From positions 558,001 through 622,000 of the forward strand of contig CANKZM010000001.1 of the NCBI GenBank assembly GCA_947488305.1: a stretch of 64,000 nucleotides of DNA. The letters run 5' to 3'. The position numbers and the translations under genes are program-made. The DNA is from an uncultured Roseobacter sp. GTDB taxonomy: Bacteria; Pseudomonadota; Alphaproteobacteria; Rhodobacterales; Rhodobacteraceae. Shown here piece by piece: positions 33,655 to 45,557 of this stretch. Position 1 is the first letter of the stretch. Each line of letters begins with the position of its first letter. Under the pieces are notes generated by a model. That model had not been told where the DNA came from. It made no database searches and worked only from the letters and a program-made list of their open reading frames with translations.

Positions 33655-35034
33655 ATGGAAGTTGCAATTCTTTTCGCCATGGTGATTGGCCTGATGCTGG
33701 TCGGCGTACCGATCGCTGTCAGCCTGGGCATGTCCTCTATCGTTTTCCTGCTGGTCCTGAGTGACACGTCGCTTGGCTCTATCGCGCAAACGCTCTTTCA
33801 GGCGATGGCAGGGCACTACACTTTGCTCGCCATTCCCTTCTTCATCCTCGCGTCCAGCTTCATGTCCACAGGGGGTGTGGCGCGCAGGATCATCCGGTTT
33901 TCAATTGCCCTCGTTGGGCATTTACCGGGCGGTTTGGCCATTGCCGGTGTCTTTGCCTGTATGCTCTTTGCGGCACTCTCGGGCTCATCCCCAGCAACTG
34001 TCGTTGCCATTGGTTCGATCGTAATCGCGGGCATGCGTCAGGTGGGCTATACCAAGGATTTCGCCGCCGGTGTGATTGCTAACGCCGGCACCCTCGGCAT
34101 CTTGATCCCGCCCTCCATCGTGATGGTGGTCTATGCGTCGGCCACGGATGTCTCCGTCGGGCGCATGTTCCTTGCTGGCGTGATACCGGGCCTTATGGCC
34201 GGCACCATGCTGATGGTGACGATCTATATCATCGCCAAGATCCGCGACCTGCCCAAAGGCGAATGGCGCGGATGGGGTGAGGTATTTGAAGCGGGCCGAG
34301 AAGCTGGGTGGGGCTTGTTCCTCATCGTCATCATCCTCGGCGGTATCTACGGCGGTATCTTCACGCCAACGGAGGCGGCGGCGGTCGCAGCGGTTTATGC
34401 CTTCTTCATCGCCAGCTTCGTCTATCGGGATATGGGGCCCTTGCACGTCAAGGGGGAAGACGTGCAAAACCTCACCCTGATGCGCAAGCCCATTGCGCTG
34501 GTCACGGCCTTCTTTCACCGAGACACGCGCGATACGCTCTTTGACGCGGGCAAGCTGACCGTCACGCTGATGTTCATCATCGCCAATGCGTTGATCCTGA
34601 AACATGTTCTGACGGACGAGCAGATCCCTCAGCAGATCGCTGCCAGTATGCTGGAGGCGGGTTTCGGCCCGGTGGTCTTTCTAATCATAGTGAACGTGAT
34701 CCTGCTGATCGGCGGTCAGTTCATGGAGCCTTCAGGCCTCCTGGTGATCGTGGCGCCACTTGTGTTCCCAATTGCGATCGAGCTTGGCATTGATCCAATC
34801 CACCTCGGCATCATCATGGTTGTGAACATGGAGATCGGGATGATCACACCGCCAGTTGGTTTGAACCTCTTCGTGACTTCGGGCGTGGCGAACATGCCCA
34901 TGTGGGCGGTCGTGAAGGCGGCGCTTCCGTTCACGGCTGTCCTCTTCGTATTCCTGATCATGGTGACTTACATCCCGATCATCAGTACGTGGCTGCCAAC
35001 CACGGTGATGGGGCCAGAGATCATAGTCCAGTAA
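33655..35034 (+). CDS. dctM: TRAP transporter large membrane subunit
   Basis: The 459-residue membrane subunit that couples Na+ (or H+) flow to dicarboxylate uptake. About twelve hydrophobic helices and the family motifs FFILASSFMSTGG, ALSGSSPATVVAIGS and TLGILIPPSIVMVVYA are present; the C-terminal half contains GMITPPVGLNLFV. A cytoplasmic insertion around residues 260-290 is richer in charged residues. A terminator follows. Confidence 0.95.
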   Translation: MEVAILFAMVIGLMLVGVPIAVSLGMSSIVFLLVLSDTSLGSIAQTLFQAMAGHYTLLAIPFFILASSFMSTGGVARRIIRFSIALVGHLPGGLAIAGVFACMLFAALSGSSPATVVAIGSIVIAGMRQVGYTKDFAAGVIANAGTLGILIPPSIVMVVYASATDVSVGRMFLAGVIPGLMAGTMLMVTIYIIAKIRDLPKGEWRGWGEVFEAGREAGWGLFLIVIILGGIYGGIFTPTEAAAVAAVYAFFIASFVYRDMGPLHVKGEDVQNLTLMRKPIALVTAFFHRDTRDTLFDAGKLTVTLMFIIANALILKHVLTDEQIPQQIAASMLEAGFGPVVFLIIVNVILLIGGQFMEPSGLLVIVAPLVFPIAIELGIDPIHLGIIMVVNMEIGMITPPVGLNLFVTSGVANMPMWAVVKAALPFTAVLFVFLIMVTYIPIISTWLPTTVMGPEIIVQ

Positions 35035-35040
35035 CCAGAG

Positions 35041-35062
35041 CAGGGGCCGTCGTTGGCCCCTG
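35041..35062 (+). terminator. Terminator after dctM
   Basis: 8-bp stem CAGGGGCC / GGCCCCTG with loop GTCGTT, 6 bases after the dctM stop and just before the convergent tpiA stop. U-run weak, so possibly assisted. Confidence 0.6.
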
Positions 35063-35080
35063 TACCACTCCGGCCTTGTG

Positions 35081-35827
35081 TCAGCTCGCGTCGAGTGCCT
35101 GAATGATCGGCGAGAAATCCGCAGCTTTCAGGCTCGCGCCACCAACCAGGGCACCGTCTACATCCGGCAGCGCAAAGATGTCGGCTGCATTCCCCGGTTT
35201 GACTGACCCGCCATAAAGCAATCGCACGTCGTTGCCCGCATCTCCCAAAAGGTCTTTGAGGTCGGCGCGCAGCGTTGCGTGCACTTGGGCAATCTCTGCC
35301 ATGGTTGGGATTTTTCCCGTGCCGATGGCCCAGATGGGTTCGTACGCGACGACCAGATCAGCGCCTGTGCTGCCTGCAGGAACCGAACCTTTGAGCTGCG
35401 CTTTGATGACGGGCAGCGCCTCTCCCGCTTCGCGTTGTTCAAGGCTTTCGCCCAGACAAACGATGGCAACAAGCCCCGCGTTCTGGCCGGCTTTGGCCTT
35501 GGCTTGCACCTCTGCATCGGTTTCCCCGTAGCTTTCGCGTCGTTCGGAATGTCCCACGATGACATGGGTCGCACCGGTTTCAGCGATCATTGACGCAGAG
35601 ATGTCACCGGTATGCGCGCCAGCGGTTGCAGCGTGGCAGGTCTGTGCGCCAATCGCCACCGGTCCGCTTGAAGCCTTTTCTCTGGCCGGGATCAAAAACG
35701 GGGCAGGCGGGCACAGCAAAATCTCGCACCCAGCGTCACCATGTGCCTGCGATAGCTGGTCGATCATTTCCAGCGCGGCTATCGAGCCATTCATTTTCCA
35801 ATTTCCTGCTGCAAGTTTCCGCCGCAT
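35081..35827 (-). CDS. tpiA: Triosephosphate isomerase
   Basis: Interconverts dihydroxyacetone phosphate and glyceraldehyde 3-phosphate. The 248-residue TIM barrel shows AAGNWKMNG with the catalytic lysine, the base His in VIVGHSERR, the catalytic Glu in VVAYEPIWAIGTG and the phosphate loop LLYGGSVKPGNA. Start ATG 35827 has AAGGAG upstream. Convergent with dctM. Confidence 0.96.
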   Translation of the reverse strand: MRRKLAAGNWKMNGSIAALEMIDQLSQAHGDAGCEILLCPPAPFLIPAREKASSGPVAIGAQTCHAATAGAHTGDISASMIAETGATHVIVGHSERRESYGETDAEVQAKAKAGQNAGLVAIVCLGESLEQREAGEALPVIKAQLKGSVPAGSTGADLVVAYEPIWAIGTGKIPTMAEIAQVHATLRADLKDLLGDAGNDVRLLYGGSVKPGNAADIFALPDVDGALVGGASLKAADFSPIIQALDAS

Positions 35828-35951
35828 TCGGTGCTCCTTATTGCGATTTTCTCTTTGGTAACAGGACGAGACATCGGCGGCAAATGGTGCATAGGGCTTG
35901 CACGGCGCGCGGCCCTGTGGCACGGCACCAGCAGAATTCTGGAGAGTGGAA

Positions 35952-36854
35952 ATGATCCCTAGACTGGATGCGCGCAAACTGGCCAGCAACGACCCCGAAA
36001 CCATCGCGCAGATGCGTGAGGCGGCGACGGTGATCGGCTTTGCAACAGTACATGGCACGGGCATCAGTCCGGATCGTGTGTTGGAAATCCTCGATCTCTA
36101 CAGAAGCTTTTTTCACTTGCCCGAAAGCGAAAAAACGCGCGTGGATATGGCCCGCACGGGGGCAAATCGGGGATGGGGGGCTTCGGAGTCTGAACAGGTC
36201 GACCCGGATGCAAACCCCGACTACAAGCAGTTCTTTGACAGTGGTTTTACGCTGCCGGAAAGCGATCCACGGTCAAAACTCGACGTTTACGCGCCCAACC
36301 TCTGGCCCGAAAAACCGGCAGCCTTCAAACCCGAGATCGAAAGCTACTATGCGCAGGCTTGCGATGTGGCCATGGGGGTTCTACGCGGCGTTGCCAAGGC
36401 GATGGCGGTTCCGTCGAACTACTTTGATGACGCGTTTGATGCACCAATGGCTCTGCTTCGTGGCAACTACTACCCGGCGCGGCCATCTTGGGCGACCGAT
36501 CAGGACTTCGGCATTGCAACCCACACCGATTACGGTTGCCTGACCTTGTTGGCGACGGATGGGTCGCCCGGGTTAGAGGTCCGTAAGCGCGGTGGCGGAT
36601 GGATCCCCGTCAGCGCGCCTCCCGGAGAGTTCATCATCAATTTCGGTGAAATGATGGAAATCTGGAGTGAGAATGTGGTGAAAGCCACGCCACACCGGGT
36701 GATCGGAACGTCACATGAGCGTTTGTCGGTGCCATTATTCTTCAACCCTTCGGTTGATACCAATATCGCGCCAATCGGCTCAGGTCAGACGATTCTGGCC
36801 GGGGATCATCTCGCGAGACGCTTCAATGAGACTTATGTTCACCTCAAGGCGTAG
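35952..36854 (+). CDS. 2-oxoglutarate/Fe(II)-dependent oxygenase, isopenicillin N synthase-like
   Basis: A 300-residue member of the IPNS/2OG-Fe(II) oxygenase family: the N-terminal DIOX_N region (about 1-110) and the jelly-roll core with the iron ligands His 191 and Asp 193 (ATHTDYG) and His 248 (ATPHRV), plus the 2-oxoglutarate-binding Arg 257-x-Ser 259. The substrate is not deducible. GGAGAGTGG precedes ATG 35952. It is convergent with the A-type carrier gene, with stops only 2 bases apart. Confidence 0.88.
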   Translation: MIPRLDARKLASNDPETIAQMREAATVIGFATVHGTGISPDRVLEILDLYRSFFHLPESEKTRVDMARTGANRGWGASESEQVDPDANPDYKQFFDSGFTLPESDPRSKLDVYAPNLWPEKPAAFKPEIESYYAQACDVAMGVLRGVAKAMAVPSNYFDDAFDAPMALLRGNYYPARPSWATDQDFGIATHTDYGCLTLLATDGSPGLEVRKRGGGWIPVSAPPGEFIINFGEMMEIWSENVVKATPHRVIGTSHERLSVPLFFNPSVDTNIAPIGSGQTILAGDHLARRFNETYVHLKA

Positions 36855-36856
36855 GC

Positions 36857-37201
36857 TTAGCCGAACTTGATCGATTCACCGCAGCCGCAGGCCTCGGTCA
36901 CATTTGGGTTTCTGAACTTGAACCCAGCTTCCAGAAGGCTGACCTCATAGTCGATCTCTGTCCCGAAGAGGAACATCTGCGCCATCGGAGCAATCATCAC
37001 CCGGGCGCCGTCCTGTTCCACGATCTCGTCATTCGGGTCGGTTTGCTCAACGTATTCCATGGTGTATTCCATGCCCGCGCATCCGCCCTTTTTGACGCCG
37101 ATACGAAGTCCGGCGTGCCCGGCAGACGCCATCAGTTTTGACACCTGTGTCGCTGCTCGCGGGGTCAGTGTGACCGCTTGCTTACCTGGAATTCCGAACA
37201 T
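36857..37201 (-). CDS. A-type Fe-S carrier (IscA/SufA/HesB family)
   Basis: A 114-residue HesB-fold protein with the three conserved cysteines (GGCAGM and ACGCGES). A-type carriers accept clusters from the scaffold and deliver them to target proteins. Start ATG 37201 with AAGGAG upstream. Directly downstream of the SufT gene on the same strand, so it probably belongs to a SUF-type assembly set; the rest of the suf genes are not in the window. Confidence 0.93.
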   Translation of the reverse strand: MFGIPGKQAVTLTPRAATQVSKLMASAGHAGLRIGVKKGGCAGMEYTMEYVEQTDPNDEIVEQDGARVMIAPMAQMFLFGTEIDYEVSLLEAGFKFRNPNVTEACGCGESIKFG

Positions 37202-37286
37202 TGGAGCGCTCCTTCGGATTTCAATCTAGTCGCTCTGATCGCCTCGAACAAGAACAACGGGAAGGATTTGAGCGAGACTGAACGCT

Positions 37287-37649
37287 CTACATGAAGCCCA
37301 ATTCAAGTCGGGCCTCGTCCGACATCATGTCCATGCCCCAGGGCGGCTCCCAAACCAGTTCCACGTCGACCTGTTTTATCCCGGGGATCGGCTCTACTGC
37401 GTCGGCCACCCATCCTGGCATTTCACCGGCAACCGGACATCCGGGCGCTGTAAGAGACATCTTGATCTGCACCGCGTTCTCGGCGTCGATATCAATGGTG
37501 TAGATAAGGCCCAATTCGTAAATATTCACCGGAATCTCCGGGTCGTAGACCGAGCGGCACGCGTCGACAACCTGTTCGTACATTGGGTGATCCGTGGAAG
37601 AAGGTGCGATAAGCGGTGCACCTTCGAGCGGTTCTGGATGGTCGTTCAT
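37287..37649 (-). CDS. sufT: SUF Fe-S assembly factor SufT (DUF59/MIP18)
   Basis: A 120-residue DUF59 protein: YDPEIPVNIYELGLIY, MSLTAPGCPVAGEMPGWV with the conserved cysteine, and the C-terminal ELVWEPPWGMDMMSDEAR. SufT helps Fe-S maturation under high demand. ATG 37649 (GAGG 5 bases before the start codon) is preferred; ATG 37682 would add 11 residues and has a poorly placed Shine-Dalgarno. Upstream of the A-type carrier gene. Confidence 0.9.
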   Translation of the reverse strand: MNDHPEPLEGAPLIAPSSTDHPMYEQVVDACRSVYDPEIPVNIYELGLIYTIDIDAENAVQIKMSLTAPGCPVAGEMPGWVADAVEPIPGIKQVDVELVWEPPWGMDMMSDEARLELGFM

Positions 37650-37800
37650 CTCTGCCTCGGCATGTTTTCCTGAGTCTTTCATATAGGAATAATAACCTCT
37701 TGCGTAAAGGGGATCTCCCAAACCCTCTTGCAAGAATGAATTTCTATTGAGTAAGCTTTGATCACCTAACCGGGCAGCGGGTGTCTACCGGACGCGCCCG

Positions 37801-37819
37801 ACGTCGCATTGATCGACGT
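37801..37819. promoter_or_regulatory. Palindrome upstream of the hydroxyacid dehydrogenase gene
   Basis: Perfect inverted repeat ACGTCG-N7-CGACGT in the 241-bp spacer between sufT and the divergent dehydrogenase gene, about 70 bases before its start codon. Candidate repressor or activator site; no regulator gene adjoins. Confidence 0.4.
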
Positions 37820-37890
37820 GTGAAACCCCACAGAGATGATGGTTTTGACGGCGCATACCTGCATGCGTTGCAATGTTTCGGGAGGAAAAC

Positions 37891-38793
37891 ATGAAAAGAA
37901 TGGGAATAATTGGCATTGGTGATATGGGAAGCGGCATTGCCAAGAATCTGATGGCCAACGGCTTTCAGGTGACCGGTCTGGATCTTGATCCAGAGAGGCA
38001 AAAGCGTTTCGTCGAGATGGGGGGGCTAGGGGCCGCAACTGTCGCTGAGGTCGGCGCTGCCTCGGATGCCGTCTTCGTCATGGTGATGACCGGAGATCAG
38101 GCGAAATCCGTGATCTTGGGTGAAGAAGGATTGCTCTCTCATATGGCGACGGGCGGGGCGATCATTTTGGCGGCAACCATCAAGCCGCGAGAGGCCCAGG
38201 AAATTGGTGCCGCGATGGAAGGGTCGGGTATCCACCTTATTGATACGCCCGTTTCTGGCGGGTTCCCGGGCGCACAGGGAGGGACCCTGACGATGATGGC
38301 CGCAGCAGAAGGCGCCGTTCTGGATGAATTTGCACCTGTGATGGAGGCCGTTTCCGCCAACATCCATAGGGTAGGCACACGACCGGGTGACGGGCAGACG
38401 GTCAAGGCCTGTTTGCAATCGCTGATCGGCGCACAGTTCTCCGCCACGTTCGAGGCGGCGGCACTGGCTGCAAAAGCAGGCGTGCCGGGGCAGGTGATCC
38501 TCGACGTCTTTTCGACCTCTTCCGCCGGGTGTGGGGTGGTGAACAACGCCTTGGAAAAAATCATCGACCGGCAATTTGAAGGCACGGGAAGCCATATTAA
38601 CACCATGCATAAGGACCTTACGATTTCGATGAACCTGGGTGAGGAATTGGGCGTGCCACTGCACACGGCAGCTGCCGCCATGCAGATCTTCCACGCCGGG
38701 CGTACAAAATATCCCAATGGGGACAACTGGGTCTGTACTCGCGTGATCGAAGAGATCGTCGGCGCGGAACTCCATCGAAAGGCAGCGAAATGA
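37891..38793 (+). CDS. NAD(P)-dependent beta-hydroxyacid dehydrogenase (threonate/glycerate type)
   Basis: A 300-residue 3-hydroxyisobutyrate-dehydrogenase-family enzyme: Rossmann motif GIIGIGDMGSGIAKNL, substrate-binding DTPVSGGFPGAQGGTL, and the catalytic lysine in TVKACLQSLIG. It is a second, separate family member besides mmsB. It overlaps by ATGA a sugar-isomerase-like TIM-barrel gene, an association reminiscent of four-carbon acid-sugar pathways (LtnD/DenD with OtnI). No OtnC/OtnK genes are present, so the substrate is only inferred. Start ATG 37891 has GGGAGGAAAA upstream. Confidence 0.85.
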   Translation: MKRMGIIGIGDMGSGIAKNLMANGFQVTGLDLDPERQKRFVEMGGLGAATVAEVGAASDAVFVMVMTGDQAKSVILGEEGLLSHMATGGAIILAATIKPREAQEIGAAMEGSGIHLIDTPVSGGFPGAQGGTLTMMAAAEGAVLDEFAPVMEAVSANIHRVGTRPGDGQTVKACLQSLIGAQFSATFEAAALAAKAGVPGQVILDVFSTSSAGCGVVNNALEKIIDRQFEGTGSHINTMHKDLTISMNLGEELGVPLHTAAAAMQIFHAGRTKYPNGDNWVCTRVIEEIVGAELHRKAAK

Positions 38794-39653
38794 AACTTGG
38801 GGTGATTTGTGATGGCATCAGCCGCGACCTGAAACATGCGGTAGATGTGATGGACGAATTTGGACTGGAGTACGCCGAACTCCAGTTTGTAGGCGACACG
38901 GAGGTTGGCGATCACTCCGCGCAGGAAATTCGCGAGATCGACGCGCTGCTGCGCGACCGCGGCAAACCTGTGTCTTGTCTCTCACGCCACATTTTTGCTG
39001 GCATGAACAGCGACAACCGGCCCGGTGACGCGCTTCACCAGAAGCATATAGACGCGCTGAAACGCGTGATTGAAATGGCCCATATCGTGGGCAGTCCGTT
39101 GGTTCGGATCATGACCCAGAAGAAAGAACAGATCCTTTGGGGCTCGGGCGGGGCGGAGCGTTGGAACGTGGCCCATGGTGCTTGGGACAGCATGCCGCCG
39201 CTGATTGCGCCGGCGGTGGAGCTGGCGCGCGCGGAAGGGGTCACGCTGGTGGTCGAGACGGGCAATGGCACGATGGTCAATTCCAACTACACTGCGCGCA
39301 AGCTGATTGACGCGCTGGATGCCAAGGATGTCCTCAAGGTGCTGTGGGATCCGGCCAACAATTGCTGGTGCCATGAACGAGCCTGGCCTGATGGGTATGA
39401 AGAGGTTCAAGACGGCTATCTTGGCCATATTCACATCAAGGATGTGCAGGTTGATACGCCCCGCGCCACTTTGGAAGTCCGGCGAATGGGTGAAGGCCAG
39501 TTGGCCGACCAATTCCTGCCGCTCGCGGATGCATTGCGCGGGGATGCCTATGAGGGCGTGATCTCTTTCGAGAGCGTTTACCACCCCGGAGATGGCGATT
39601 TTGAAGCTGGATTCCGGCTCTGCATTGACCGCTTCAAGGAGATCTTTGCGTGA
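38790..39653 (+). CDS. Xylose-isomerase-like TIM-barrel protein
   Basis: A 287-residue AP-endonuclease-2/sugar-isomerase fold protein. Metal-site residues of the family are visible in VVETGNG (Glu), LWDPANNCW (Asp), GHIHIKDV (His) and ISFESVYHPGDG (Glu). The gene begins inside the stop of the preceding dehydrogenase gene and is its likely metabolic partner, perhaps isomerising or epimerising a keto-acid-sugar. Exact reaction unknown. Confidence 0.82.
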   Translation: MKLGVICDGISRDLKHAVDVMDEFGLEYAELQFVGDTEVGDHSAQEIREIDALLRDRGKPVSCLSRHIFAGMNSDNRPGDALHQKHIDALKRVIEMAHIVGSPLVRIMTQKKEQILWGSGGAERWNVAHGAWDSMPPLIAPAVELARAEGVTLVVETGNGTMVNSNYTARKLIDALDAKDVLKVLWDPANNCWCHERAWPDGYEEVQDGYLGHIHIKDVQVDTPRATLEVRRMGEGQLADQFLPLADALRGDAYEGVISFESVYHPGDGDFEAGFRLCIDRFKEIFA

Positions 39654-39655
39654 CC

Positions 39656-41035
39656 TTAGCTGCGTCGTTTGCGGGCGGGTTGGGGTTTTACGCGGGCTTC
39701 GATCTCGTCATAAAGCTTGCCGACAATGTCCTTGCCCGTGGCCGTTTCAATCCCTTCAAACCCGGGCGAGGAGTTTACCTCCAACACCTTCGGCCCATTG
39801 GAGGAGCGCAGCAAATCCACGCCTGCTTTGCCAAGGCCGAAAGCGCGGGCCGCACGCACGGCGGTTTCGCGCTCTTCCTTCGTGATCCGAACAACTTTGG
39901 CAGACCCGCCGCGATGCAGGTTGGAGCGGAAATCGCCCTCCGCACCGGTCCGTTTCATGGCGGCCACAACCTTGCCCGCGATGACCAGGCACCGAATGTC
40001 CTCGCCCGCCGCTTCCTTGACGAAATCCTGCACCAGGAAATTTGCTTTCAATCCCCGGAAGGCGTCAATGACTGACTCAGCCGCCTTTTTGGTTTCGGCC
40101 AAAACCACGCCCTTGCCTTGGGTGGACTCGAGCAGTTTCACGATCAGCGGTGCCGTGCCGACCAGACCCATCAGATTGGAGGTGTCCTTGGGTGAGGCCG
40201 CAAAGGCGGTGGACGGCATGCCGATTTTCTTGGTCGCGAGGATCTGGTGGGCGTGCAATTTGTCGCGGCTCGCCGTGATCCCGGCGGAGCCATTAACGCA
40301 ATAGGTTCCAATCGCCTCGAATTGACGAATAACGGCTGTGCCATAGGCGGTGACCGAGGCGCCAATGCGGGGAATGACGGCATCGTATCGCGGTAAGCGC
40401 TTGCCGTCGTAGTGCACTTCGGGCGCCATGGCGTTGATCGCCATGTAACAACGTGTTGTATCGATTACTTCAACTGTATGTCCCCGGGCTTCGCCTACAT
40501 CGACAAGGCGGCGGGTCGAGTAGTTGTTCTCACGACTCAAGACAGCGATCCGCAAGGCGCGTTTCGGGGCGGTGCGTTTCAGTGATGCGCTGTGATAGTC
40601 GTCGTAGGTCAATTCCGGTTGCAGGTGCTTTTCGGTCGGCGAAATGGAGATATGATCCGTCAGGGCCTGCCGCCCCAAGAGCATCCGTGATAGCATTTGC
40701 TGCCGGTTCGTCAGCGTGATCTCTATCGGCCAGCTCTGGCCCGCCACCGAAAGCCTGGAGGAGATGACAAAACGTTGTTCTGCTTCGCCATTGGACGAGG
40801 TGACTTCTCGACGGTCCACCAAGGGTGCGGAACAGGTGATCGACACATCGTCCCGCCCGGCAATCGGATGTACGTTGAACCTGACCTTGGGGTTTTTCGC
40901 GGAACCGAACACCTCAATGTCATGGGCATGCAGGGCGGATGTGCGTGCACCCGTATCCACCTTCGCGCGGACCGCAGGCAGGCCCAGATCCGGTAGCGAT
41001 ACCCATTCTTCCCAGCCGAAAGTCAGCTTGTCCAT
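39656..41035 (-). CDS. RimB-RimK fusion: retropepsin-like protease domain plus ATP-grasp glutamate ligase
   Basis: A 459-residue two-domain protein. Residues 1-150 form the RimB / putative ATP-dependent zinc protease domain with the aspartyl-protease-like [12 protein letters not shown] (Asp 27). Residues about 160-455 are a RimK-type ATP-grasp ligase: [75 protein letters not shown]. RimK adds glutamate residues to ribosomal protein S6, and RimB is an associated factor in Pseudomonas. Here both are one polypeptide. The stop lies 3 bases from the convergent TIM-barrel stop. Confidence 0.88.
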   Translation of the reverse strand: MDKLTFGWEEWVSLPDLGLPAVRAKVDTGARTSALHAHDIEVFGSAKNPKVRFNVHPIAGRDDVSITCSAPLVDRREVTSSNGEAEQRFVISSRLSVAGQSWPIEITLTNRQQMLSRMLLGRQALTDHISISPTEKHLQPELTYDDYHSASLKRTAPKRALRIAVLSRENNYSTRRLVDVGEARGHTVEVIDTTRCYMAINAMAPEVHYDGKRLPRYDAVIPRIGASVTAYGTAVIRQFEAIGTYCVNGSAGITASRDKLHAHQILATKKIGMPSTAFAASPKDTSNLMGLVGTAPLIVKLLESTQGKGVVLAETKKAAESVIDAFRGLKANFLVQDFVKEAAGEDIRCLVIAGKVVAAMKRTGAEGDFRSNLHRGGSAKVVRITKEERETAVRAARAFGLGKAGVDLLRSSNGPKVLEVNSSPGFEGIETATGKDIVGKLYDEIEARVKPQPARKRRS

Positions 41036-41106
41036 GTATCCCCCGTTATTTTGGTCCTGCGTGGGTAACAGGTGGTGGCAGTGACCTCAACAGGATGGCT
41101 TGGGTC

Positions 41107-41385
41107 TTAGTCGTCGTTGATGTCGTGGGTAATGATCTTCGCATCGCTGGACTGGCGTCGAAACGCGACCCGTAGCCCGACCCAGGCCAGAAGGGACACG
41201 ACCGCAAAAAACGCCATCAGTACAGGAGGAGATGGGACATCAGCCAACCCGACAAAAGCGGATGTCGCCAGTGCGCCTAGGGAGAACCCGAGGAAAATGA
41301 AGCTGGGGGCCACGAGTTCGATCAGACCCAAAACGATGGCAATCGCAATCCAGAGCCACCAGATGCCCAGAAGTGCTGTCATCAT
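41107..41385 (-). CDS. NfeD-family membrane protein
   Basis: A short (92-residue) NfeD-type protein: two hydrophobic helices (about 5-30 and 50-72) with the Gly-rich FIFLGFSLGALATS between and a charged tail. NfeD proteins accompany SPFH proteins; here the start overlaps the stop of the SPFH gene (ATGA). ATG 41382 is an equally possible start. The C-terminal OB domain of longer NfeD proteins is missing. Confidence 0.85.
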   Translation of the reverse strand: MMTALLGIWWLWIAIAIVLGLIELVAPSFIFLGFSLGALATSAFVGLADVPSPPVLMAFFAVVSLLAWVGLRVAFRRQSSDAKIITHDINDD

Positions 41386-42278
41386 GTGTTGCGTCCCTTG
41401 AGCAGTTTGAAGGCGTCGCCAAAGGCTTCGATGGCCTGAGCGGGAACAATGATGGTTTGCTTTCCTTCGCCAGCCCCCAAAGCATTGAGCGATTCAACCT
41501 GTTTCAACGCGATCTGGTACTGCGCCGCCTCCAACCCGTTTTCGTTGATTGCCTGCGCCACGGTTTGCGTCGCGTAGGCTTCTGCGTCCGCGAGGATCCG
41601 GCGCGCCTTTGCAGTTTGTTCAGAGGCGTAGAGTTCCGCATCCGCGGCCAGTTCCACGGCACGTTTGGAGCCTTCGGCTTCGGTCACCTGCGCGCGCCTT
41701 GCGCGTTCCGCATTAAGCTGTTGCAGCATGGCGTCGCGGGTGGCCTGATCGAGGTTCACGTCGAGGATTTCGGCCCGTGTCACTTCGATCCCCCAGTCAT
41801 CCACGGCGTCTTCGACAGAGGATTTGATGGTGCTGATGAGCTGGGCACGGTTCGCCTGCACGTCGTCAAGATCCATTTTGCCGATCTCCGCGCGCACGAT
41901 CCCTGCAACGGTCGTGGCAATCGCAGCATCCACGTCGCGAATGCGGTAAACGGTCTTCTCGGGTTCAGTGATCCGATAGAAAACTGACGTCTCCACCTGT
42001 ACCAGAACGTTGTCCTTCGTGATCGCGTCCTGACTGGCGTTCGGCAATTGGCGTTCCAGGATCGAAATCTCATGCGCCACCCGGTCGATGAACGGCACGA
42101 TCAGGTTGATCCCCGGCCCAAGTACCGAACGTAGGCGTCCGAACCGCTCGATCACATATTTCTCGGACTGCGGCACGATCTTGACGCCCTTCCAAATGAC
42201 GACGACGACCAGCACCGCGAAGAGAAGCAGCACAATGTTACCCGACAGAAGCTCTATGATGACGGTTTCTAAGTCCAT
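41382..42278 (-). CDS. SPFH/stomatin-type membrane protein (QmcA-like)
   Basis: A 298-residue SPFH (Band 7) protein: one N-terminal membrane anchor (about 12-30), the SPFH domain (about 32-190; KIVPQSEKYVIERFGR, GPGINLIVPFID) and an Ala/Glu-rich coiled coil (about 195-250) ending in a conserved tail. Such proteins form oligomeric rings in membrane microdomains and influence FtsH or transport complexes. Paired with an NfeD gene downstream. Confidence 0.92.
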   Translation of the reverse strand: MDLETVIIELLSGNIVLLLFAVLVVVVIWKGVKIVPQSEKYVIERFGRLRSVLGPGINLIVPFIDRVAHEISILERQLPNASQDAITKDNVLVQVETSVFYRITEPEKTVYRIRDVDAAIATTVAGIVRAEIGKMDLDDVQANRAQLISTIKSSVEDAVDDWGIEVTRAEILDVNLDQATRDAMLQQLNAERARRAQVTEAEGSKRAVELAADAELYASEQTAKARRILADAEAYATQTVAQAINENGLEAAQYQIALKQVESLNALGAGEGKQTIIVPAQAIEAFGDAFKLLKGRNT

Positions 42279-42401
42279 TTGTGGTGCCTTTTCGTCGTTG
42301 CCTAAGCCGATGTGATCGCTCAGAGGCGTAATTGCAAGAATTGAAGAAATTCTTAGCAGTTACTTTGGGCGAAAAAACGGCAGTGCTTCAGGCAAAACCG
42401 G

Positions 42402-45302
<2,901 letters not shown>

Positions 45303-45449
45303 GTTTGCCACCTTCTCCCGGTATTGTCAGCTAGAGGGCATCCGAGGCCACGTCCCAGGCGAGCCAAAAAAATGCGAAAAGCCAACCCGGGCATCTTGTA
45401 GTTTATGGCTCTAGTGGTCATTCTGGTGCGCGTAAAAAATGGCGCTAGG

Positions 45450-45475
45450 TTGATTTTGGGCAGTGTACGCCCCAC
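45450..45475 (+). promoter_or_regulatory. Candidate heat-shock (RpoH-type) promoter of lon
   Basis: TTGATT (45450-45455) and CCCCAC (45470-45475) with a 14-bp spacer resemble the alphaproteobacterial sigma-32 pattern, about 80 bases before lon. Heat control of lon is known in other bacteria; the assignment here rests only on this resemblance. The 255-bp spacer holds no gene. Confidence 0.35.
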
Positions 45476-45557
45476 TTCTAGCTTCTAGAAACGGAGATGA
45501 ACGCGAGCTGCTGCGAATGCGGGGCCAGATTCATCTTGCCAATAATAAGGATAGAGC

